From the NCBI GenBank assembly GCA_013202295.1, contig JABMRT010000177.1, positions 1-36,900 of the forward strand: a stretch of DNA of 36,900 nucleotides. The letters are read 5' to 3'. The position numbers were made by a program, and so were the translations under genes. Shown here piece by piece: positions 1 through 7,184 of the stretch. Below the pieces are notes generated by a model. The model did no database searches. It saw only the letters and a program-made list of their open reading frames with translations, and was not told where the DNA came from. The stretch's first letter is position 1; each line of letters begins with the position of its first letter. The stretch comes from Candidatus Zhuqueibacterota bacterium. GTDB lineage: Bacteria; Zhuqueibacterota; QNDG01; JABMRT01.

Positions 1-2595
1 ATTATAAACAACCAATTTCACTTTGCCGGCTTTAGGCATTTGGTAGAGGATGGTCGTAGTCGGATTAAATGGATTTGGATAGTTCTGGCCCAGCATAAAG
101 TTGGAAGGAGCCAGTTTTTTATCCTCCACAGCATTACCTCCCATCTCAAATGAAACATTCAAAACAGGAGGTTTATTCGCACTTCCGTTAAAGGATTCAT
201 ACTCCCTGTTGATATCTCTTGTTTGTGTTGGGTCTCCCGTAATCACTATCAAGATATTATTTCCTGCGGCCCATCCATCTTGAGCAACTATTTCTTGTAT
301 GATAGCGCTAATATCAGAGGTCCGCTCAGACTCGGTTGCATCGCCAACTGCTACCGAGGGTGCCGGAGCCCAGTCCACCTGTGCTGTTGTCCTGGGGTGT
401 GATGAAATATTAAATGGTGTCCCGGTGATTACATCCACTGTGGGTTCTTTTGCTCCATAGATATAAATTCCAGGTAAGTCAGCATCTGTTGTACCCGGCT
501 TAACCACATCAACGGTAAATTGAACATAGGCATTTGTTATGTTTGCATTTTTTGGTATCTGTACATCCCTGAAAAGCAAACCTATATATTGAGGTTCGTG
601 ATCAAATATGATTTCCAGATCAGAGCTACCGAGATCCATTCCTCCCAGGGGACCATCCGGTTCAAGTTCTGCAGCATATTCTTCTGCGTCATCGGTGCCA
701 TTAATAATTGGAATAGAAATATTGGGCGCAGGCCCCGGATCTTCAATGCAACTGCCAAACATTACGGCAGGAAGGGTAAGAGCGCTATCCGGTACGAGTA
801 GTACTCTGTAACCCTCAGCATCGCCACATGCACCGGGTACAGATTTTTCAACATAATTGGTTTCGGGATCAGGACCGTTCTGGTATGCGAAAAAATATTT
901 CAAATCGGTCCCCGGCAATAATGGTAACGTATAAGTGTAAATACTATCACTATCCGTATCAGTCATGATGTAAGAAGAATCCCAGGCACCAAAAGCCAGC
1001 CAAACAGCACTCCCTTCATATAAATCTGTGATATAACCTAAATCAACCTGGAAGGTAATGTCTTGAGAAGCTTGATCGCAACTGCCATACAAAACAGGAG
1101 GAAGAGTAAGGTTGCCATAGGGTACGCTTAGAAATCTATACCCTTCCGCATCACCACATTCAGCAGGTACAGTTTCATCATTAAAGTCAGTATCGGGATC
1201 AGGACCTGTTTGATATGAGAAAAAATATTTCAAATCGGTTCCGATTGCCACAGGCGGCAACGTAAAAGTGTAAATACTATCACCATCAGAATCAGTCATT
1301 ACGAAAGAAGAATCCCGGACACCAAAAACCAGCCAAACAGCACCCCCTTCATATAAATCTGTAACTTCGCTTAAGTCAACCTGAAAGGTAATTTCTGAGC
1401 TGCTTTTATTGATTCTAAGCGAATCAAAAACAACCTGGTTTGCGTCCATGGCTTTCATCATCAGCCTGTCCCCGTCAATATCAATATTGCAGAAGTGTCG
1501 TTTACTCACTGAATTATCCAGCCACCAGAGACTGGGATCTGCCGCACCAGACATAGGTGCTCCGGCGCTCCCTGCCACAATCTGACAGCGCCCCTGTCCA
1601 TCGCCGCTTCCATAGTTTTCGACAGGAGAGCCTGTACTTACATTTCTGTTAACCGGTTTGGTTCTCTGGTAATTATGCGTATGCCCGTTGAAGATCATAT
1701 CGACACCGTAATCATCGAATGCCTTCCACCATGTATTAAAATAACCATCCATTTCTCCGGAATGTGAGGGACTGGTATAAAAAGGTACATGGAAAAATAC
1801 AAACTTCCATGTCTGATCATTATTTGCTTCCAGGGTGGACAGCAGCCAGTTGTATTGCGTTGCATCCCCGGCCCGTTCACTATTGAGGCAAATAAAAACG
1901 GCATTACCATAATTAAATGAATAGTACATTTCATTTCCGGGCAGTGTAAACAAACCTAAAAAGTTGTCAAATCCACTTGGGGAGTTATCATCATCATGGT
2001 TACCGATACAATGGTAGATAGTCTCCCTGGAAATAAATTCTTCTCCATAATCAAACCAGTTTTGCCAGTCAGACGCATTTTTCCCATCGTTAATGATATC
2101 GCCCAAAAACAGGGTAAAGTCAGTGTCCAGAGTTGCATTCGAAATGGTTCTCCACTCTTCAGGGTAGGTCCGGCTGTCACCAAATGCTGTAAACGAAAAC
2201 CGATTAGTGGATGCGTTCGATGCTGTTTTGAAGGTCCGCTCCTCAGTCCATACGCCATCTTTTGAATCAAATAATGCATAATGAATGGTTGAACCGGCAG
2301 TAAGAACAGGGAAAGTATATTCAAATCGAGTGCCAGTTATCGAAGTACTTTTCTGCCCTCCTGAAATCCCATTCTCAAGATTAGAGGTATATCCCCATGC
2401 AATACTGTCAGCAGTCCCACTGCTATTCCAGGCTATGGTTAACCCGTTCAACGGATCACCTGTGCTGCCAAATCGGATATCGGTTATACTTGTTTGTCCA
2501 GATGCAGGATTTACACTGATAAAAAGAAAAAACAGTAAAACAACGACCAAATACGTTGATCGGTTTGGAGTGTTCTTACTGATAAGAGTTTTCAT
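1..2595 (-). CDS. Secreted purple-acid-phosphatase-like metallophosphoesterase with C-terminal sorting domain (3' end beyond window)
   Basis: This frame is open for all 865 codons from ATG 2595 (SD GGAG, 6 nt upstream) to base 1, so the stop lies outside the window. A signal peptide ends near residue 33. An Fn3-like domain follows (about 38-130), then a calcineurin-like metallophosphatase core. Visible metal-site motifs are GDSR (139-142), GDIIN (165-169), GNHD (198-201), FFH (His269) and GHTH (304-307). The Tyr of the GDxxY motif of purple acid phosphatases is Asn, so the Fe(III)-Tyr charge transfer is not expected. Two tandem E-set/CBM-like domains occupy about 400-620. A DNRLRE/CBM96-like beta domain spans about 630-830. 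The FlgD-like/type IX sorting domain begins at NYPNPFNP (838-845). The protein is probably a cell-surface or secreted phosphomonoesterase; the substrate is unknown. Confidence 0.9.
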   Translation of the reverse strand, partial: MKTLISKNTPNRSTYLVVVLLFFLFISVNPASGQTSITDIRFGSTGDPLNGLTIAWNSSGTADSIAWGYTSNLENGISGGQKSTSITGTRFEYTFPVLTAGSTIHYALFDSKDGVWTEERTFKTASNASTNRFSFTAFGDSRTYPEEWRTISNATLDTDFTLFLGDIINDGKNASDWQNWFDYGEEFISRETIYHCIGNHDDDNSPSGFDNFLGLFTLPGNEMYYSFNYGNAVFICLNSERAGDATQYNWLLSTLEANNDQTWKFVFFHVPFYTSPSHSGEMDGYFNTWWKAFDDYGVDMIFNGHTHNYQRTKPVNRNVSTGSPVENYGSGDGQGRCQIVAGSAGAPMSGAADPSLWWLDNSVSKRHFCNIDIDGDRLMMKAMDANQVVFDSLRINKSSSEITFQVDLSEVTDLYEGGAVWLVFGVRDSSFVMTDSDGDSIYTFTLPPVAIGTDLKYFFSYQTGPDPDTDFNDETVPAECGDAEGYRFLSVPYGNLTLPPVLYGSCDQASQDITFQVDLGYITDLYEGSAVWLAFGAWDSSYIMTDTDSDSIYTYTLPLLPGTDLKYFFAYQNGPDPETNYVEKSVPGACGDAEGYRVLLVPDSALTLPAVMFGSCIEDPGPAPNISIPIINGTDDAEEYAAELEPDGPLGGMDLGSSDLEIIFDHEPQYIGLLFRDVQIPKNANITNAYVQFTVDVVKPGTTDADLPGIYIYGAKEPTVDVITGTPFNISSHPRTTAQVDWAPAPSVAVGDATESERTSDISAIIQEIVAQDGWAAGNNILIVITGDPTQTRDINREYESFNGSANKPPVLNVSFEMGGNAVEDKKLAPSNFMLGQNYPNPFNPTTTILYQMPKAGKVKLVVYN
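727..1392 (-). repeat. 333-bp in-gene tandem duplication
   Basis: Two adjacent copies of a 111-residue domain lie inside the metallophosphatase gene, beginning at residues 402 (base 1392) and 513 (base 1059). Both start with an ITFQVDL motif and both contain TDLYEG, a DSS..MTD acidic stretch, DLKYFF, GPDP and CGDAEGYR, and end in a GSC motif. DNA identity is also high, so the duplication is fairly recent or homogenised. The fold resembles the glycogen-binding-like E-set domains common in surface proteins of the FCB group. Confidence 0.85.
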
Positions 2596-2659
2596 GTTTT
2601 GCTCCTTAAAAAATAATAGTGTAAGTTCAAGTAATAAGTGCAACTGTTAGAATGTAGGG

Positions 2660-2736
2660 ATTAATTGCTTAAATTAGTTGTTAACCCCGACGGTCAGAAA
2701 CTCACAGGAGCACAAGATGTGCTACTAGCAATTAAT
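2660..2736 (-). other. Structured leader or REP-like hairpin upstream of the metallophosphatase gene
   Basis: A perfect 10-bp inverted repeat (ATTAATTGCT at 2660-2669 and AGCAATTAAT at 2727-2736) encloses a second hairpin, AGCACA-AGA-TGTGCT (2709-2723). It lies 65 nt upstream of the minus-strand ATG at 2595, so it could be a folded 5' leader. It could equally be a REP-type mobile palindrome. I recognise no known riboswitch class. Confidence 0.45.
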
Positions 2737-3082
2737 ACTTGAACCAAGATATAAAATTTGTGAATACATACAAGCAGAATTTTCAAAGATCAAAATAGCG
2801 GATCGGATTGGTCTGAGTTATGCGGAGTTTATGCGGAAACGCGGAGTTTTTCCGCGGAAGGTTTTCTGTGTTTTGTATTGATTTTTCGCAGAAAATGTTG
2901 TATCGTTGTGTTGTCATCATGACATTTAATTTGTTAATAATTGTTTTACATTGAGAACTGAATTCTTTGTAACTCGGATTTAATTGCATGTCATATTCTA
3001 TTGAAAATGATATTTATTATTGAACTCCTAAAAATTCAAATTTGTTGTCATTAAAAAGATAAAAATTATGGTAAGACAATAG
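2737..3082. other. AT-rich gene-free stretch with short GCGGAGTTT repeats
   Basis: I see no convincing gene here. It holds two direct copies of GCGGAGTTT (2822-2830 and 2841-2849) and a 6-bp hairpin, CGCGGA-GTTTT-TCCGCG (2840-2856). The rest is AT-rich, in contrast with the genes to the left, and forms the edge of an AT-rich patch reaching about 4.4 kb. Confidence 0.5.
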
Positions 3083-3328
3083 ATGTCTGATTCAATTACG
3101 AAATATAAGTCTTTAAGACCGCTTTATAAGAGTTTTACTGACAAACTTGTAGCCTTATTAAAGGAAATATTGGATGATAATGGGATAAAATATTACTCAA
3201 TAGAAAGACTGATCGCCTCGGGATTCCCATCCCGGGGTGTTGAAATTTGTAGAGGATTGAATCATCTTAATCATTACGCCCAAGGATCGGAATCCTTGTA
3301 CGATCAGAAACTGTATACATCAATATAA
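3083..3328 (+). pseudogene. N-terminal remnant of a RelA/SpoT-domain (p)ppGpp synthetase-like gene
   Basis: The first 42 residues from ATG 3083 match the usual beginning of small RelA/SpoT-domain proteins: KYKSLRPLYKSF, then LVALLKEILDDNGIKYYSIE. In the family this is followed by an SRTK stretch and the nucleotide-binding core. Here the resemblance stops at codon 42 (bases 3206-3208). From base 3209 on, the frame merely reads through two inverted copies of a palindromic element (3209-3307) and ends at 3328. All catalytic parts are missing, so this is a 5' gene fragment. The assignment rests on recognition of the N-terminal pattern alone. Confidence 0.6.
3209..3307. repeat. REPIN-like pair of inverted palindromic elements (copies A and B)
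   Basis: Copy A (3209-3238, plus) and copy B (3277-3307, minus) share the pattern GATC-N5-GGGATTCC-N-ATCC-NN-GGG. Each copy folds into a stem around a four-base loop (GGGAT-TCCC-ATCC in A). The two copies face each other across about 38 bp, so the whole 99 bp can also fold as one long imperfect hairpin. Two inverted REPs with a short spacer is the layout of a REPIN. No REP-associated transposase is present in the window. Confidence 0.65.
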
Positions 3329-3386
3329 TTATAGTAATAAAACATATAAATAATATATTTCACATAAAACTGAGAAAAGTGAATAT

Positions 3387-4214
3387 ATGAATTATGAACC
3401 ATTAACAGTTGATGAATTTGCAATGCTTGAGAGAGCAAATGGTACAAATGTGATAAAAATAGACGATATTTGGTGGACCGAAGTAAAACCTTTTTTTTTC
3501 CGTCCATTATTGCCATTTAGAGAGATAAATCCAATATTTAATAAAATTCCCTTAAAATTTTTAATCGGTGGTTATCAGCATGTTGTTGATTCCAGGATAC
3601 ATTCAAATTCAACAATGAGCTTCTTTGCTTTTGATGATATTCAAAATTATTCATTTGACAATTTGAGCAGCAGCCGTAGAAATGTGATACGGAGGAGTTT
3701 GAAAAATTTTTCAGCTAAACAAATGAAGGATGAGAAAGAATTTGTGAATGATGCATTTAAGGTTTATGTATCATTCTATGAGCGAACTAAATATTATTAT
3801 AATAAAAAGCGAATAAATAAGAGTTATTTTTCAGCATGGGCAGAAATTCTTTTTAAATTCCCAAAACTGATGATTATTGGCACCTATCATCAAGATAAAT
3901 TATCTGCCGTGAGTATTTCTTTCTTAATAGATGAGAATATTATTGATGCAACTTTTTTTTCTGATACACAAAGTCAGAAAATGCAGGTAACTGATTTCAT
4001 ATTGCACACTATTAGAGAAACTGCATCCCATTCAGATGCAAAGTATATCCTTAGAGGAATGCCTTCCGGGAAAGAGGGTTTGGATAATGCAAAGTTAACA
4101 AGAGGATGTAGACTAATTAAAAAACCAGCTTATTATAAAATTAATCCAATTACATCATTGGGATTAAAGCTTTTTATGAAAAACAGCTTCACAAAAATTG
4201 AAGTTGACGACTAA
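3387..4214 (+). CDS. GNAT/FemAB-like acyltransferase
   Basis: The 275-residue protein has the layout of FemAB-like proteins with a GNAT fold. An N-terminal part carries TVDEFAMLERANG, a WW pair (near residue 30) and RPLLPF. The SSSRRNVIRR basic stretch (near 100) resembles the S.RR.IRKA motif of the family. A Y..FYER helix follows, then strands with GTYHQDKLSAVSISFL and, at the end, GLDNAKLTRGCRLIKKPAYYKIN. No signal peptide or membrane segment is seen, so it is probably cytosolic. The acyl donor and acceptor are unknown. It is paralogous to the gene at 36009-36890. The coding sequence is clearly AT-rich, unlike its neighbours, which suggests transfer. The SD is weak. Confidence 0.65.
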   Translation: MNYEPLTVDEFAMLERANGTNVIKIDDIWWTEVKPFFFRPLLPFREINPIFNKIPLKFLIGGYQHVVDSRIHSNSTMSFFAFDDIQNYSFDNLSSSRRNVIRRSLKNFSAKQMKDEKEFVNDAFKVYVSFYERTKYYYNKKRINKSYFSAWAEILFKFPKLMIIGTYHQDKLSAVSISFLIDENIIDATFFSDTQSQKMQVTDFILHTIRETASHSDAKYILRGMPSGKEGLDNAKLTRGCRLIKKPAYYKINPITSLGLKLFMKNSFTKIEVDD

Positions 4215-4292
4215 ATGCTCATGATATGAAAATTGAGTAACCTTAATATAACACCTCGCTGAGACTCCCGCCTCTGCGGTAAAACCATACAT

Positions 4293-4319
4293 CCCATTGA
4301 CGGAAATCCTTGCGTGATC
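4293..4319 (-). repeat. Degenerate copy (E) of the palindromic element
   Basis: On the minus strand this reads GATC, ACGCA, AGGATTTCC, then a degenerate right arm ending in TGGG. It aligns with copies A-D, with one extra base and a decayed second half. It lies between the acyltransferase gene and the esterase remnant. Confidence 0.45.
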
Positions 4320-4417
4320 GGGGATTCAATTTATTTGCTAACCAAATCGAATGTGATAACGTCTCATATGATATACATTCTGTTTTTATCTAACCTAAAA
4401 ATCAAGAGAGGCCCTCA

Positions 4418-4588
4418 ATGAGAAAAGGTATTCGATTTACCTTGGTCTTACTCTTCATCCTTATGCAATCAAGCGCTTTCTCCCAGACAGACAATGGCGT
4501 TCAGATCGGTCACCTGGAAACCGTTCATTCCAAAATCCTGAATGAAGACCGGCCGATTTAAATCTGTCTTCCCGGCGATTGCTTGTGC
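4418..4588 (+). pseudogene. N-terminal remnant of a secreted esterase (esterase D/PF00756-like)
   Basis: From ATG 4418 there is a clean signal peptide (RKGIRFTLVLLFILMQSSAFS), then VHSKILNEDRPI, which resembles the start of the putative-esterase family where the next residues are usually WVYLP. Here codon 48 is TAA (4559-4561), and the same frame continues past it as ICLPGD. One point mutation therefore seems to have created the stop. The resemblance ends at 4588, where palindromic element C begins. The catalytic Ser, Asp and His are all missing. The identity is inferred from about 20 residues and the signal-peptide context. Confidence 0.55.
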
Positions 4589-4617
4589 CGCCCAAGGATC
4601 GGAATCCCTGGGCGATC
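4589..4617 (-). repeat. Palindromic element, copy C
   Basis: On the minus strand it reads GATCG, CCCAGGGAT, TCCG, ATCCTTGGG. This is a 9-bp stem with one G-T pair and a UNCG-type loop. It abuts the broken esterase gene on one side and lies 14 bp past the stop of the beta-propeller gene on the other. It could therefore also act as a transcription brake for that gene, although no T-run follows. Confidence 0.65.
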
Positions 4618-4631
4618 GATTTTATTTTTCC

Positions 4632-6518
4632 TTATTTTAACAAAATCATTTTCCGAGTCGATGAAAACTTTTCCGTTTCAATTTTAACCATATATATACC
4701 GCTCGGGACCGGCATGCCGGTCGCGTTCGTGCCATTCCATTTGATTTCATGGTGGCCTGCGCTAAAGACGCTGTTTGCAAGGGTCTTGACAATCCGGCCT
4801 GTCAGGGTGTAAATCTGAATGATTGTTTCGCTCTGGCTGTCCAAACTAAACCGGATTGTGGTTGCGGGATTGAACGGATTGGGGTACACCGGATACAGGT
4901 GAAATGCTGAAACATTTTCCACGCCCGGATTGACACCGGAGGAGTAGTTCACATGGGCGGTCACTGATTGATTGTTATAAATCACCATAGACGTGGATGT
5001 CAGGTCCGCCTGTTCCACATCTCCTTCCCAGTGATCAAACGTATAATCCTCAAAGGGCGCGGCTTCGAGCGTAATCCGGTCGCCTGATGCATAGGCATGG
5101 ATCCCTACGGGTGGAAAGAGGATACAAGCACTGTCCGGTTCCATGGAAAGGTCCAGATAAACCGGGTCTCCGAAGCGAATCATCATCGTGCCCCGGTCCT
5201 GTGTTAAGGTATCCCCATTGTTCAACAGGGCATTCGGACCCATGGCTCCTGAGAAAACAACATGATCTCGGGAGTCCGTACCGAGTGTTCGGCAGTAATC
5301 ATATCCTTCACCACCGATTGTATGCAACCAGCCGATGTGGCCGTCCGAATCAAGTTTCATCAGATAGATATCACGATCGCCCTGACCCTGTCTGGTTTCA
5401 TCGCCGAATACCGATTCCCCCTCAAAGAAACCGCTTGTATAGACATTGGCAGAGTCGTCCACCACAAGATTGGCGGCCTTGTCGATGTTTGGCCCGCCGA
5501 TCACAGTGCCCCAGAGGCTTTGACCGGACGTGTCGAATCGGGCGACGTACACATCCTCCTGAGTGCCGTCATTGGTATACTGGGTGCCTCCCAGCACAAT
5601 CGAGCTCACAAAATCACCGGTCAGATAGAGGTCATTGTCGTTGTGCAAGACCAGTGCAGTTCCATCCCCCCACCAGCCGATACCCAGACTCCTGGCCCAG
5701 CAAACGCGTCCGTCTGCAGTCATTTTTAATAAAAAGCCGTCGGTGAGTCCCGGGGGTGTCATGGAGTGAGGTCCGATCTGGATTTCCGCGCCAATCGAGC
5801 CGGTCGCGTAGCATTGACCCGATGCGTTAATCGCCACATCGCTTCCATATTCAAGGCCGCCGCCGTAAAGTTCGAGAGCCCAAAGTTCACGGCCCGACGC
5901 GTCAAATTCCGCTACAAATCCGGCCGTCATATATTCAAAGGGCACCGTAATCGTATCGGATTGAAATGTGAGTGTCCCTGACGTATATCCGGCAATGCCG
6001 ATGTGACCGGAAGCTCCGACATCGATTCCGTTTATCCTGGAGGATCCGCTCCCGGGAATCACTTTCATCCACTCTTCTTCTCCCTGCGGGCTGAGTTTAC
6101 CGATGAACAGATCGTGTCCCGATTCATTCTGATAGGTCTGATTGTTGAATGTCAGGGTCGATTCAAACCTTCCCGCTATAATCAGGCCGCTGTCGGGAGC
6201 AAGGCAAATATGGTGTCCCTCATCGTCGTCAAGACCGCCGAATGTATAGGCCTGAATCACATTGCATTCTGAGTCCATGTGCAGAATGACCACATCCCAC
6301 GCGTCCTGGCTGATCAGGGTATACCTGCCCACATTGAGTGTGTCCTGGAATGGGCCGATGCTCCACATTTCGCCATTGTTTGTCTGTATGAAATCCAAAA
6401 TCGGCAGGCTCTTTTGTGACCAGATTAATCCGGGAGGCGGTTCCAGCGCAAATACCGGGCTGGTGATCATGATCCATATCAGGAGCAGGTGGCAATGGAA
6501 CTGGCAGGTTTTAAGCAT
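4632..6518 (-). CDS. Secreted beta-propeller (SBBP-like) protein with C-terminal sorting domain
   Basis: The 628-residue protein starts at ATG 6518 with SD AAGGAG six bases upstream and a signal peptide (residues 1-25, cut near VFA). Residues about 40-470 consist of repeats of the type G.IG.AGYTSGTLTF or VYTSGFFEG, the SBBP beta-propeller repeat pattern. Each repeat has an aspartate-rich turn. Residues about 475-540 form an InlB-B/Flg_new-like domain (SGDRITLEAAP, FDHWEGD). The C-terminal 85 residues are the FlgD-like/type IX sorting domain: YPVYPNPFNPATTI, then SGIYMVKIET and MILLK. The protein is probably displayed on the surface or secreted, in a binding or adhesion role. No catalytic motif is visible. 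Confidence 0.85.
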   Translation of the reverse strand: MLKTCQFHCHLLLIWIMITSPVFALEPPPGLIWSQKSLPILDFIQTNNGEMWSIGPFQDTLNVGRYTLISQDAWDVVILHMDSECNVIQAYTFGGLDDDEGHHICLAPDSGLIIAGRFESTLTFNNQTYQNESGHDLFIGKLSPQGEEEWMKVIPGSGSSRINGIDVGASGHIGIAGYTSGTLTFQSDTITVPFEYMTAGFVAEFDASGRELWALELYGGGLEYGSDVAINASGQCYATGSIGAEIQIGPHSMTPPGLTDGFLLKMTADGRVCWARSLGIGWWGDGTALVLHNDNDLYLTGDFVSSIVLGGTQYTNDGTQEDVYVARFDTSGQSLWGTVIGGPNIDKAANLVVDDSANVYTSGFFEGESVFGDETRQGQGDRDIYLMKLDSDGHIGWLHTIGGEGYDYCRTLGTDSRDHVVFSGAMGPNALLNNGDTLTQDRGTMMIRFGDPVYLDLSMEPDSACILFPPVGIHAYASGDRITLEAAPFEDYTFDHWEGDVEQADLTSTSMVIYNNQSVTAHVNYSSGVNPGVENVSAFHLYPVYPNPFNPATTIRFSLDSQSETIIQIYTLTGRIVKTLANSVFSAGHHEIKWNGTNATGMPVPSGIYMVKIETEKFSSTRKMILLK

Positions 6519-6755
6519 GGCAAACTCCTTGATGGTACGGAATGTGAGACTCTGGCGTCTTGAAATCCCGACCGTTGTGATTGGTGCAGCTTAAACAATA
6601 TGATAAAATGAAAGCATAACTATGTAAAGATGCAAGAAGGAAATAGAAAATGGCTGCCTGGTCAGAGATAAAAAAACCAGTTGTAAAAATGGAACTTGTC
6701 TTGATTTCAATTATCCATGATGTGGCTTCAGGATTGTATAGGTCACTGTCATGAT

Positions 6756-6944
6756 AACCTGTCTGGTCTCCAGGCGAACCTGCCAACCTTTCAGCACCAC
6801 CTGCCTTGTCTTCATGAGAACCTGCTGTGCCTTCATATTGACCTGCCATGCCGTCAAGAGTACCTGCTGATCCTATATATAAACCTAAGACACCCTCCTG
6901 AAAACGGTCGATGCCGAAATACTAACCTGCTCATGTGAAATATT
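6756..6944. repeat. 21-bp minisatellite, nine units
   Basis: Units start at 6756, 6777, 6798, 6819, 6840, 6861, 6882, 6903 and 6924, an exact 21-bp period. The consensus begins AACCTG and usually continues CCNTGNCTTCA. Unit 8 is the most diverged. The array lies 240 bp upstream of the propeller gene start and 240 bp upstream of the SGNH gene, that is, between divergent promoters. On the minus strand one frame reads as a heptad series (QVLMKTR, QVVLKGW, QVRLETR), but it has a stop just before and no convincing start, so I do not call it a gene. Confidence 0.8.
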
Positions 6945-7184
6945 GGTCTGCGATGACGATATTGAACACCTTAGGATTTTCATCACGTGTTAGTGCTTTC
7001 CTTTGCTTTTCAACGATCCTTCTAAAAAATCCTTGACTAAAGGGAGTAAAAAAACTACATTTTAATGTAAATCGTGCGGATTTGATAGCCCCGTTATATG
7101 CTTCGTAACAGCTAAGGATGATATCCATAAATTAGGTAAAATAAAAATATAGGTGCATTGCATCTAATCATTCAGGACATTTAA
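6945..7184. other. Intergenic region before the SGNH esterase gene
   Basis: I see no gene with good support. A small palindrome, TACATT-TT-AATGTA, occurs near 7058-7071. The divergent promoters of the two flanking secreted-protein genes should lie here and in the minisatellite, but no clear -35/-10 pair stands out. Confidence 0.35.

Noticed and set aside
1695-2324. Minus-strand frames of 79 and 122 residues inside the metallophosphatase gene
   Set aside because: They are in another frame than the 865-codon open frame that carries all metallophosphatase motifs.
2783-2989. Minus-strand frame of 68 residues
   Set aside because: AT-rich, no SD and no recognisable motif.
3209-4617. Integron attC sites next to gene cassettes
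   Set aside because: The GTTRRRY and RYYYAAC core boxes are missing, and the flanking genes are truncated rather than complete cassettes. No integrase is present.
5087-5746. Plus-strand frame of 219 residues
   Set aside because: It lies opposite the beta-propeller gene and is a low-complexity mix of Pro, Arg, His and Cys; a shadow frame.
6511-6849. Minus-strand frame of 112 residues over the minisatellite
   Set aside because: It reads across the array and has no initiation signal. The repeat explains its pattern.
6756-6944. CRISPR array
   Set aside because: The units are head to tail with no spacers, and no cas gene is nearby.
6931-7128. Minus-strand frame of 65 residues
   Set aside because: No SD, no family resemblance, and it runs into the minisatellite.
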